A stretch of 57,807 bases of DNA from contig BNXY01000013.1 of assembly GCA_025999935.1 (NCBI GenBank), positions 1-57,807 of the forward strand, in the 5' to 3' direction. The DNA comes from Bacteroidia bacterium. Lineage in GTDB: Bacteria > Bacteroidota > Bacteroidia > Bacteroidales > Azobacteroidaceae. The position numbers and the translations under genes were made by a program. Positions 15,782 to 23,822 of this stretch are shown one piece after another. Every line of letters begins with the position of its first letter. Positions within the stretch are counted from its first letter, which is position 1. The notes beneath the pieces are model-generated. The model saw only the letters and a program-made list of their open reading frames with translations, did no database searches and was not told the DNA's origin.

Positions 15782-18322
15782 TTATCCGCATTTCGAATTT
15801 CCGCAGTTGGTACAAGTTAGGCAGCCTTCCTGATAAACTAACGACTCCTGACCGCAATTCGGACATTTTTGTCCTTTGGCTTGGGCGCCTTCTTGAATGT
15901 ATTTTTTCAACGCACGTTCCACCCCGTTTTTCCAAGTATTGATGGATTCGCTGTTCAGTTCCAAGCCTTCCACCAACTTAATTACCTGATCTACCGGCAT
16001 TGAATAACGCAATACGCCGGAAATCAACTTGGCATAATTCCAATACTCCGGATTGAATTTATCGGACAAGCCTTCAATGGTGGTTTTGTAGCCGCGTTTG
16101 TTTGTATATTGAAAATCGTAACGTTTGTTTCCATTTTCATCTATATTCTTGATAATGGTTCCTTTGGTAACATTTTTCGGCAAGAAAATACCTTCGTCTT
16201 CATCGTTGATACCGGTAAAGATTTCGTAGGGGCGATCATTCAGTAAACCCACAAAGGCAATCCATTTGTCCTTGTTATTCTGAAACTTAACAATTTCCGC
16301 TTCCAATTCGCGGGGACGTTTCGCTACAATTACCGGCGGCTCAATGCAATCCCGTTCTTTTTTCTTTTCGTCGGTAGCCAACAGTACGCCGCTTCTCGAA
16401 CCGTCGCGATAAACCGTGCAGCCCTTACAGCCTGATTTCCAAGCTTCAATATACAGTTGATTGACCAATTCTTCATCCACTTCATTCGGCAAATTAATCG
16501 TTACGCTAATCGAATGATCTACCCATTTTTGTACCCTGCCTTGCATTTTCACTTTCTGCAACCAGTCCACATCATTGGAAGTCGCTTTGTTATAAGGAGA
16601 TCTCTCAATCAATGCATCCACTTCTTCCTGACTGTATTTTTTGGTAGTGGAATATCCGTTCGCCTCCATCCAGGTCACAAATTTGTGGTGGAAAACGATG
16701 TATTCTTCCCAGGAATCGCCCACTTCATCCACAAAATCCACTTTCACGGACGAATCGTTCGGATTCACTTTCCGCCGGCGTTTGTAAACCGGAAGAAATA
16801 CCGGCTCAATGCCCGAAGTAGTTTGGGTCATCAAAGAAGTGGTGCCGGTCGGCGCAATCGTCAGACAGGCAATATTCCGGCGACCGTAAATTCTCATATC
16901 TTCAATCAATTGCGGATCAGCGGCTTGCAAACGTTTAATAAACGGGTTGTTTTCTTCCCGTTTGGCATTGAAAATTTCAAAAGCGCCCCGTTCTTTGGCC
17001 ATCAGCACCGAAGAACCGTAAGCCGCCAAAGCCAGTATTTTTTGGATTTCTTCAGCAAAACCGGTCGCTTCTTCCGTTCCGTAACGGTAGCCCAAAGCCG
17101 CCAGCATATCGCCTTCCGCCGTTATACCGACACCTGTTCGCCGCCCCAACAAAGTTTTTTGGCGGATTTTTTGCCAAAGCAGTTTTTCGGCATGTTTTAC
17201 CTCTTCCATTTCGGGGTCGGAGCCTATTTTTAGGAGAATCGCATCTATTTTCTCGGTTTCCAAGTCGATAATGTCGTCCATAATCCGTTGAGCCAAAGCC
17301 ACATGTTTCTTAAACAAATCGAAGTCGAAAATCGCATTCGGTTTAAACGGATTTTTCACATACGAATACAGGTTAATCGCCAACAAGCGGCAACTGTCGT
17401 AAGGGCACAAAGGAATTTCTCCGCAAGGATTGGTGGAAACGGTGCGGAATCCCAAATCGGCATAACAATCCGGCAACGATTCTTTTAAAATGGTGTCCCA
17501 GAACAAAACACCCGGTTCCGCCGATTTCCATGCATTGTGGATAATTTTTCCCCAAAGCGCTTTCGCATCGGTTTCTTTGGTATATTCCGGATGGTTGGAA
17601 TAAATCGGATATTGTTGTAAAAAAGGATGGTTGTTTATCACGGCGTCCATAAATTCATCCGTAATTTTCACGGAAACATTGGCGCCGGTCACTTTTCCAT
17701 CGGTCATTTTTGCATCAATAAACGACTCAGCATCGGGATGTTTTACCGAAACGCTCAACATGAGCGCACCCCGACGACCGTCTTGCGCTACCTCGCGTGT
17801 TGAATTGGAATAACGTTCCATAAAAGGCACTAATCCGGTGGAAGTCAAGGCCGAATTTTTAACCGGCGAACCTTTCGGACGGATATGCGACAAATCATGT
17901 CCCACGCCGCCGCGCCGCTTCATCAGTTGAACCTGTTCTTCGTCAATCCGGATAATGGCGCCGTAAGAATCGGCCGCCCCGTCCAAACCAATCACGAAAC
18001 AATTGGATAAAGAAGCTATCTGAAAATGGTTTCCGATACCGGTCATCGGGCTTCCCTGGGGTACAATATATTTAAAACGATCAAAGAGATCGAACAATTC
18101 CTGTTCGCTGAGCGGATTCGGATACTTTGCTTCAATTCGAGCAATCTCATTGGAAAGCCGACGGTGCATATCCGCAGGCGTTTTTTCATAAATCTTGCCG
18201 TAAGCGTCTTTCAAGGCATATTTGTTCACAAAAACTTTAGCGGCCAATTCATCGCCGAAAAAATAATCTAAAGAAGCCTTATAGGCTTCATCAAAAGTGT
18301 AACTCTCTTTGTTCATAGACAT
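15782..18322 (-). CDS. nrdJ: Adenosylcobalamin-dependent (class II) ribonucleotide reductase
   Basis: Reduces ribonucleotides to deoxyribonucleotides with coenzyme B12 as radical source and no need for oxygen. The 846-residue chain has the class II active site: Cys108 (SNCFV) and Cys311 as the redox pair, the radical Cys300 and Glu302 in NPCGEIPL (298-305). The 11-residue gap between Cys300 and Cys311 fits the family. The C-terminus carries a zinc-ribbon-like tail (CPNCGQE ... CTNCGNSKCG) that probably passes electrons from thioredoxin. ATG 18322 was chosen; the Met two codons later (18316) is equally possible. The gene stands alone and converges on the ATP-grasp-like gene. No cobalamin riboswitch is evident upstream. 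The cell must obtain B12 or a precursor. Confidence 0.95.
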   Translation of the reverse strand: MSMNKESYTFDEAYKASLDYFFGDELAAKVFVNKYALKDAYGKIYEKTPADMHRRLSNEIARIEAKYPNPLSEQELFDLFDRFKYIVPQGSPMTGIGNHFQIASLSNCFVIGLDGAADSYGAIIRIDEEQVQLMKRRGGVGHDLSHIRPKGSPVKNSALTSTGLVPFMERYSNSTREVAQDGRRGALMLSVSVKHPDAESFIDAKMTDGKVTGANVSVKITDEFMDAVINNHPFLQQYPIYSNHPEYTKETDAKALWGKIIHNAWKSAEPGVLFWDTILKESLPDCYADLGFRTVSTNPCGEIPLCPYDSCRLLAINLYSYVKNPFKPNAIFDFDLFKKHVALAQRIMDDIIDLETEKIDAILLKIGSDPEMEEVKHAEKLLWQKIRQKTLLGRRTGVGITAEGDMLAALGYRYGTEEATGFAEEIQKILALAAYGSSVLMAKERGAFEIFNAKREENNPFIKRLQAADPQLIEDMRIYGRRNIACLTIAPTGTTSLMTQTTSGIEPVFLPVYKRRRKVNPNDSSVKVDFVDEVGDSWEEYIVFHHKFVTWMEANGYSTTKKYSQEEVDALIERSPYNKATSNDVDWLQKVKMQGRVQKWVDHSISVTINLPNEVDEELVNQLYIEAWKSGCKGCTVYRDGSRSGVLLATDEKKKERDCIEPPVIVAKRPRELEAEIVKFQNNKDKWIAFVGLLNDRPYEIFTGINDEDEGIFLPKNVTKGTIIKNIDENGNKRYDFQYTNKRGYKTTIEGLSDKFNPEYWNYAKLISGVLRYSMPVDQVIKLVEGLELNSESINTWKNGVERALKKYIQEGAQAKGQKCPNCGQESLVYQEGCLTCTNCGNSKCG

Positions 18323-18535
18323 GATGATTATTTATTAATATCGCGTTATTAGAAATTTTCTAAATTTGGAAGTGTAAAATTAATATATGTATTTATATTT
18401 ACCAAATTTTTCCACTTGTTTATTTAAAAAAATAAATAAGTTTTCCAGAAAAAATTATAATCAACTGATAATCAATAAAATATTTTTTTGAAAATTAATA
18501 ATTATTTTCCAATAGGATTTTTTATATTTTTTTCG

Positions 18536-18543
18536 TACCTTTG
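18536..18543 (+). promoter_or_regulatory. Predicted -7 element of the Nif3-like gene
   Basis: TACCTTTG matches TAnnTTTG, 18 bases before ATG 18562. No TTTG is at the expected -33 position, so this is a partial match. Confidence 0.5.
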
Positions 18544-18561
18544 GCAAAAAATTATATATCT

Positions 18562-19656
18562 ATGAAAATATCTCAGATTATTGAAACATTGGAAAATTAC
18601 GCTCCCCTCTCTTTGCAGGAAAGTTTCGACAATTCCGGCTTGCAGGTGGGCGATGTTTCCCGGAAAGTAACAGGAATTTTACTTTGCTTGGATGTCACGG
18701 AAGAAGTGCTGGACGAAGCGATAGAATTGGATTGCAATCTGATTATTTCGCATCATCCGCTGTTGTTTAAACCGCTCAAATCGCTGTCCGGGAAAACGTA
18801 TATAGAAAGGTGTGTGATCAAAGCCTGCCGGAATAATTTGGTTATTTATGCTTCTCACACCAACATGGACAATGCTTTCGGGGGTGTTAATTTCCGTATT
18901 GCAGAAAAAATCGGTTTACAAAACGTTCGCGTGCTCAGTCCCCAAAAAAACTGTTTATTGAAATTAGTAACATTTGTACCCGAAGCCCAAGCCGAAACGG
19001 TCAGAAACGCTTTATTCAATGCAGGGGCCGGACACACCGGAAATTACGATTCCTGTAGTTTCAACGTTTCCGGTTCCGGGACTTTTAGAGCGGGCGAAGA
19101 CACCAATCCTTTTGTCGGAAACATCAACGAATTGCATACCGAACCGGAAATCCGCATTGAAACGATTGTTCCGGTTTATAAAAAATCGACCGTACTCCGT
19201 ACTTTGTTGGCTGTACATCCCTATGAAGAGCCGGTTTATGATTTTTACACCTTAGATAATAACTGGAATCAGGCAGGTTCGGGCGTTGTGGGAGAATTAC
19301 CGTACACCGAAGAGGAAGCGGCTTTTTTGCAGAAACTGAAAATGATTTTTAAGTTAAAAAATCTTAAACATTCGCCGTTTACCGGAAAAGAGATTCGGGA
19401 AGTAGCTATCTGCGGTGGCAGCGGCGCATTTTTGATTCCGGAAGCGATTGCTTACGGAGCAGATATTTTCATTACAGGGGAAGCCAGATATAACGATTAT
19501 TATGATGTGGAAAACCGGATACTTTTGGCGGTTATCGGGCATTATGAATCGGAAATCATTACAAAAGAGTTATTTTATGATATTATTACAAAAAAAATTA
19601 CTAACTTTGCCGTTCATTTTTCAACAGTGAACTCAAACCCTGTAAATTACATGTAA
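18562..19656 (+). CDS. Nif3-like dinuclear metal-centre hexameric protein
   Basis: Member of the Nif3/YbgI family (also called GTP cyclohydrolase I type 2-like, although the enzymatic role is not settled). The 364 residues include the metal motif ISHHPLLFKPLK near 70 and ASHTNMDNA near 103, plus the C-terminal motif GYxE-like VIGHYESE near 326. The long form has a central inserted PII-like domain (about 130-235), typical of Bacteroidota and Firmicutes. The start is ATG 18562 (MKISQIIETL); the frame is open a little further left from a TTG but that lies within the promoter. It is followed after 8 bases by the zinc-ribbon gene, a pairing often seen in this phylum. Confidence 0.9.
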   Translation: MKISQIIETLENYAPLSLQESFDNSGLQVGDVSRKVTGILLCLDVTEEVLDEAIELDCNLIISHHPLLFKPLKSLSGKTYIERCVIKACRNNLVIYASHTNMDNAFGGVNFRIAEKIGLQNVRVLSPQKNCLLKLVTFVPEAQAETVRNALFNAGAGHTGNYDSCSFNVSGSGTFRAGEDTNPFVGNINELHTEPEIRIETIVPVYKKSTVLRTLLAVHPYEEPVYDFYTLDNNWNQAGSGVVGELPYTEEEAAFLQKLKMIFKLKNLKHSPFTGKEIREVAICGGSGAFLIPEAIAYGADIFITGEARYNDYYDVENRILLAVIGHYESEIITKELFYDIITKKITNFAVHFSTVNSNPVNYM

Positions 19657-19664
19657 ATAAATAT

Positions 19665-20573
19665 ATGGCTAAGAAAGAAAAAGAAGTCGAAAAGGACGAA
19701 AAACCGGTTGAAAAACAAGCAAAGAAACCGGCTGCTAAAAAAGGAAAAGAAGTTTCCGCCGAAAAAGCGGAAAAAGTGATTCCCGTAGCTGAAACACCCG
19801 GCGTTTCAGACGCTGATAAAAAAGGCAAAACCGGCGCCGACGATTTATCGGTAGAGCAAAAATTAACAAATCTGTACCGGCTCCAAACCATGTTGTCGGA
19901 AATTGACAAGATTAAAACGCTTCGCGGAGAATTGCCTTTGGAAGTGCAAGATTTGGAAGATGAAGTAGCCGGTTTGCAGACTCGTATCCAAAATTTCCAG
20001 TTGGATACCAAAGACATTGATACTTCCATCGGGCAGCAACGGATTAAGATTACGGATTCCAATGCATTGATTAATAAATACAAAGAGCAACTGGATAATG
20101 TCCGTAACAATCGTGAATTTGACAGTCTTTCCAAAGAAATCGAATTTCAGGGCTTGGAAGTGGAGTTAGCGGAAAAACGCATCCGGGAATTTACCGTAGA
20201 ATCCAAAGCTATCAGCGAAGAAATCGTCAAAAGCAAAGCGCTCTTGGGAGAACGTCAAATCGATTTGAAATCGAAGAAAGAGGAATTGGATGAAATTATA
20301 TCCGAAACCAAAATTCAGGAAGAACAGTTGAGGGAAAAAGCGAAACAATTGGAGACCACCATTGAACCCCGTTTGTTGGCAGCTTTCAAACGTATTCGTA
20401 AAAGCGCCCGCAACGGTTTGGCTGTGGTTTACATCCAACGCGACGCCTGCGGTGGTTGTTTCAATAAAATTCCGCCCCAAAGGCAATTGGATATCAAGTT
20501 GCGTAAAAAAATCATTGTTTGCGAACATTGCGGCCGCATCATGATTGACCCGCAACTTGCAGGAATTGAATAA
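19665..20573 (+). CDS. Coiled-coil C4-type zinc-ribbon protein
   Basis: A 302-residue cytosolic protein. Residues 1-60 are a low-complexity Lys/Glu/Ala-rich tail. Residues about 65-245 form long helical coiled coils rich in Glu, Lys and Leu. The C-terminus holds a four-cysteine zinc ribbon (CGGC near 263 and CEHC near 287), as in the zf-RING_7 / CdsZ-type family. In Chlamydia and other bacteria relatives have been linked to nucleic-acid or flagellar/secretion functions; here the role is unknown. It lies directly after the Nif3-like gene and just before a NUDIX gene, forming a likely three-gene operon. Confidence 0.8.
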   Translation: MAKKEKEVEKDEKPVEKQAKKPAAKKGKEVSAEKAEKVIPVAETPGVSDADKKGKTGADDLSVEQKLTNLYRLQTMLSEIDKIKTLRGELPLEVQDLEDEVAGLQTRIQNFQLDTKDIDTSIGQQRIKITDSNALINKYKEQLDNVRNNREFDSLSKEIEFQGLEVELAEKRIREFTVESKAISEEIVKSKALLGERQIDLKSKKEELDEIISETKIQEEQLREKAKQLETTIEPRLLAAFKRIRKSARNGLAVVYIQRDACGGCFNKIPPQRQLDIKLRKKIIVCEHCGRIMIDPQLAGIE

Positions 20574-20574
20574 A

Positions 20575-21090
20575 TTGCATCCTTTAATATCTTTCAAATA
20601 TTGTCCACAATGCGGTTCCAACCGGTTTGTTGAAAACAATTTCAAATCCAATAGATGCGAAGATTGCGGATTTGTATATTATTTCAATTCATCGGCGGCA
20701 GTAGCGGCGTTTATCACTAATTCCGAAGGAGAATTATTGGTAGTGCGCCGTGCCAAAGAGCCGGTCAAAGGAACTTTAGACCTACCCGGCGGTTTTGTCG
20801 ATTTGTACGAAACCGCCGAAGAGGCCGTTATCAGGGAAGTGCGGGAAGAAACCGGATTACTCATCCGGAATCCCCAATATCTTTTTTCTTTACCCAATAT
20901 TTACACCTATTCTAAATTCGACGTGCATACGATCGACCTGTTTTATAAATGTCGGATTACCGATTTGACAGGACTTCAGGCAGACGATGACGCCGCCGAA
21001 TTGTATTTCCTCCCTAAAAAAGAAATTCAACCCGAATTGTTCGGATTGAATTCCATTCGTAAGGCCATTGAAGGCTATCTAAACGCTTAA
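20575..21090 (+). CDS. NUDIX hydrolase with N-terminal zinc ribbon; non-ATG start
   Basis: Predicted to hydrolyse a nucleoside diphosphate linked to another group. A zinc ribbon (YCPQCG ... CEDCG, about residues 9-32) precedes the NUDIX fold. The NUDIX box is complete: from GGFVDLYE to REVREETGL, following the G-x5-E-x7-REUxEExGU pattern. The frame contains no methionine codon at all, and a stop (TGA 20542-20544) lies directly before its earliest possible start. The start must therefore be a TTG: 20575 is favoured because AGGA lies 10 bases upstream and homologues begin close to HPL; 20545, 20557 and 20566 are alternatives that would overlap the zinc-ribbon gene. Translational coupling to that gene is likely. 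Its stop codon overlaps that of the opposing kinase gene. Confidence 0.85.
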   Translation: MHPLISFKYCPQCGSNRFVENNFKSNRCEDCGFVYYFNSSAAVAAFITNSEGELLVVRRAKEPVKGTLDLPGGFVDLYETAEEAVIREVREETGLLIRNPQYLFSLPNIYTYSKFDVHTIDLFYKCRITDLTGLQADDDAAELYFLPKKEIQPELFGLNSIRKAIEGYLNA

Positions 21091-22178
21091 AATTGAGCGA
21101 TAATCGCATCCATTTCCGATGCTTTTGCCTCTAATTCCTGCAACAGTTTAAACTGCGCACGGGTGCGTTGCAAATTGTGTTTCGGCGAATGTATTTTATA
21201 ATAGGTGTCGCCATTGAGGTAATCGGTAAGGAAACGCACGGTTTGCATGTAAGTCAACAAGCGGCCGCCATACGGCAATAATTTGATTTCCTGTGGCGTA
21301 AGGAAATCTTTTGCCGTTTCCATGTATCCGCGGGCGTAAGTTTCGAAAATTTCCGTGTTGACTTTCACATTGTCCAAGTTTTCATCGTCTTCCGCGCCGG
21401 TATTGCAGCCGGTACGGATAAAATCGCCGATGTCGGACAATACGAAACCCGGCATTACCGTATCCAAATCAATCACGCAAAGTACATTGCCGTCTTTATC
21501 AAAAAGGATATTGTTTACCTTCGTATCGCAATGGTTGATGCGTTTCTTTAATGTGCCTTCCCGATAAAGTTTTTCTTGAATACACATCGCTTCGGCGCGT
21601 TTATTTATTTCGGCAACCAAATCCTGCACTTCCTCTAAACGTCCGGCTGCATTGGCTTGCAAGGCATCATTAAATTGCTGGAGACGAAATTCCATATTAT
21701 GAAAATTCGGAATCGTTTCTCCCAATACGCCGTCGGGAATGTCGGCAAGCATGGATTGAAAATTTCCAAAAGCTTTACCTGCTTCATAAGCAGAGTGTAC
21801 GTTCAATTCATCTATCGTTTGACTGCCGGCTATATATAAACATACACGCCAATAGCTATCGCCATCAAAATAGTACGATTTGCCGTCTTTAGTTGGCAAG
21901 AATGTCAGCACTTTGCGGTCGATTTCTTTTTCGCCGGCAGCTTCTAATTTCTTGCGGATATGTGTCGTAACCGCGTGAATGTTATTTTGCAACAGTTCCA
22001 CATCTGTGAATATAGCATGATTGATATGCTGGAGAATATACTTGGAATTTCCTTGTTCATCAATTGTTTTCAAAGTCTCATTGATGTGTCCGTCGCCAAA
22101 CGGTTTGACATCGGTCACTTTATCTTCTAACTGAAATTGGCCGAGAATGTCCAATAATTGTTCTTTCGTTTGTCCCAT
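21087..22178 (-). CDS. N-acetylhexosamine kinase-like phosphotransferase
   Basis: A 363-residue cytosolic kinase of the aminoglycoside-phosphotransferase (APH/choline kinase) fold. The catalytic loop HCDTKVNNILFD (around residue 227) matches HxDxxxxNxxxD and DLDTVMPG supplies the metal-binding Asp. The N-terminus GDGHINETL resembles NahK, which phosphorylates GlcNAc/GalNAc at C1. It follows a GH109 alpha-N-acetylgalactosaminidase gene by 26 bases, so it most likely traps the released GalNAc as GalNAc-1-phosphate. The exact sugar is inferred from context, not from the sequence alone. Confidence 0.8.
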   Translation of the reverse strand: MGQTKEQLLDILGQFQLEDKVTDVKPFGDGHINETLKTIDEQGNSKYILQHINHAIFTDVELLQNNIHAVTTHIRKKLEAAGEKEIDRKVLTFLPTKDGKSYYFDGDSYWRVCLYIAGSQTIDELNVHSAYEAGKAFGNFQSMLADIPDGVLGETIPNFHNMEFRLQQFNDALQANAAGRLEEVQDLVAEINKRAEAMCIQEKLYREGTLKKRINHCDTKVNNILFDKDGNVLCVIDLDTVMPGFVLSDIGDFIRTGCNTGAEDDENLDNVKVNTEIFETYARGYMETAKDFLTPQEIKLLPYGGRLLTYMQTVRFLTDYLNGDTYYKIHSPKHNLQRTRAQFKLLQELEAKASEMDAIIAQF

Positions 22179-22204
22179 ATTTTCAAATTATCTCATTTTC
22201 AAAT

Positions 22205-23587
22205 TTATTTAGCGAATGTCAATTTATCCAAACGATTCCATGCGCCACGGGTAAAATCGGGAATCTGAACCGGCATCGAATTATTATCTAAAGAAATCTC
22301 GCTCAAAGGAATAACACAGCACCATTCGGCCAAGTCATACACGTCCATATCCAAAGGTAAACCATTTTGCAAGCAATATATCAGACGGTAATCCATCACG
22401 AAATCCATTCCGCCGTGACCACCCACTGTTTTGGCTTTTTCTTCGATTTCAGCCACAATCGGGTGTTTGTATTTCTCCATCAAAGCAGCTCTCACCTCTT
22501 GAGGAACAAAACGGTGGGCAGTCAGATTTTCATGGTTGCTCGCAATTTCGGGGTCAATTTCGCCTTGATCCAAAGCATAACCTTCAACCGGATATTTATT
22601 GGCAAAGCCTTTGGTGCCTGTCAGTTGGTACATCCGGTTGTAAGGGCGCGGAGAAGTTACGTTATGTTCCACTAAGATTGATTTTCCGTTTTCGGTATAA
22701 ATCAAGGTGCAAGTGTGGTCGCCATTGCGAAAATTGGGTACGTCTCTTCCGGTTTTTTCTTTGATATAAGCCGGATTTCCGATGGGTTTGGTATCCATGG
22801 AAACTAAATAATTCAATTTATCGCCGCGATGAATATTCATGGCTTGGCAAACCGGGCCTAAACCGTGGGTCGGATACAAATCGCCGCGATGAGTTTCGTT
22901 GTAATCCATGCGCCAATTTTCCCAGTACTTATCCCAATAAGGCTGTAAACCGTGGATATAAGCGCCTTCACCGTGTATAATTTCGCCCAGCAAACCATGC
23001 TGAACCATATTCAAAGTAGTCAATTCAAAGAAGTCATAACAGCAGTTTTCCAATCCGATGCAATGTTTCCGGGTTTGTTCGGAAGTATTGATTAATGCCC
23101 AAATGTCTTCCATCGTCAGTGCAGAAGGCACTTCGATAGCGGTATGTTTACCGTCTTTCATCGCTTGTATGGCAATCGGAGCATGGTGCTTCCAGTCGGT
23201 AGCGATGTACACCAAATCGACATTGGGTAAGGCGGTTACTTTTCGCCAAGCATTTTCATCTCCATAAAATTCCAAGGCTTTCGGAAGTCCCTTTTCCTCT
23301 AATTTCCGGTTTACTTTTTTCACATTCTCCTCCACCATATCGCAAAGTGCGACAATTTCCACACCGTCGATATGTGTCATCCTATCTACTGCGCCCGGGC
23401 CTCTCATACCCAAGCCGATAAATGCCACGCGAACCGTTGGAATCGGGTCGGCGGTAAGTTGCAAGACATCGGTCTGTCCGGCGGAACGAGCAGGTGTAGG
23501 CGTTTCAATAAATTGAAGCGAGGCTTCTTTTTTACAACTAACAAACAGGCAAGTAGCCAATAAAATAAAAAATAGATTACGTTTCAT
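22205..23587 (-). CDS. GH109 alpha-N-acetylgalactosaminidase-like lipoprotein (Gfo/Idh/MocA fold)
   Basis: A 460-residue exported protein. The N-terminus ends in lipobox LFVSC (Cys18), so it is probably membrane-anchored. Residues about 50-180 are an NAD-binding Rossmann domain starting at VAFIGLGMRG, followed by the GH109 signatures ATDWKHHAPI, ENCCYDFFEL and THGLGPVCQA. GH109 enzymes remove terminal alpha-GalNAc, as in mucin O-glycans and blood-group A antigen, using tightly bound NAD in a redox-elimination mechanism. A sugar kinase gene follows, and a perfect promoter precedes it. General Gfo/Idh/MocA oxidoreductases share the fold, but the motifs favour GH109. Confidence 0.88.
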   Translation of the reverse strand: MKRNLFFILLATCLFVSCKKEASLQFIETPTPARSAGQTDVLQLTADPIPTVRVAFIGLGMRGPGAVDRMTHIDGVEIVALCDMVEENVKKVNRKLEEKGLPKALEFYGDENAWRKVTALPNVDLVYIATDWKHHAPIAIQAMKDGKHTAIEVPSALTMEDIWALINTSEQTRKHCIGLENCCYDFFELTTLNMVQHGLLGEIIHGEGAYIHGLQPYWDKYWENWRMDYNETHRGDLYPTHGLGPVCQAMNIHRGDKLNYLVSMDTKPIGNPAYIKEKTGRDVPNFRNGDHTCTLIYTENGKSILVEHNVTSPRPYNRMYQLTGTKGFANKYPVEGYALDQGEIDPEIASNHENLTAHRFVPQEVRAALMEKYKHPIVAEIEEKAKTVGGHGGMDFVMDYRLIYCLQNGLPLDMDVYDLAEWCCVIPLSEISLDNNSMPVQIPDFTRGAWNRLDKLTFAK

Positions 23588-23654
23588 AGTACATTTATTA
23601 AATGATAAGCATTATATAACATTGAACAATAATAGTCAAATATAGATTTGACCA

Positions 23655-23686
23655 CAAAGGTAAGTAAATTATTTTATATTGACAAA
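23655..23686 (-). promoter_or_regulatory. Promoter of the GH109-kinase operon
   Basis: On the minus strand TTTG (23686-23683), 20 bases, then TACCTTTG (23662-23655): an exact match to the phylum consensus. The 5' leader would be about 60 bases. It is back to back with the thrS promoter. Confidence 0.7.
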
Positions 23687-23710
23687 AAGGGTTAAATAAT
23701 TTTCCTACCC

Positions 23711-23738
23711 TGATTTGCTACACCAATGATTTGCTACA
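23711..23738 (+). repeat. 12-bp direct repeat overlapping the thrS -33 box
   Basis: TGATTTGCTACA occurs at 23711-23722 and 23727-23738, 16 bases apart start to start. The TTTG of the second copy is the -33 box of the thrS promoter. Confidence 0.5.
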
Positions 23739-23761
23739 TTGAAAAAAAAATTGTAATTTTG
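23730..23761 (+). promoter_or_regulatory. Promoter of the thrS-infC-rpmI-rplT operon
   Basis: TTTG (23730-23733), 20 bases, then TAATTTTG (23754-23761), an exact consensus match. The start codon at 23823 leaves a leader of about 55 bases. Confidence 0.7.
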
Positions 23762-23822
23762 CGCTAAAATTTATTAAATGTGCTGATTGGCGCATTATCA
23801 CATTCGTTTATTATCAAAAAAT

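Noticed and set aside
16457..17233. Plus-strand frame of 258 codons inside nrdJ
   Set aside because: Antisense shadow of a highly conserved gene; no domain or start signal supports it.
18323..18561. Cobalamin riboswitch upstream of B12-dependent nrdJ
   Set aside because: The region is A+T rich and shows no recognisable B12-box or multi-stem structure on the minus strand.
19665..19850. Lys/Ala/Glu-rich N-terminus of the zinc-ribbon protein as a repeat insertion
   Set aside because: The DNA is not palindromic and such low-complexity tails are common in this protein family.
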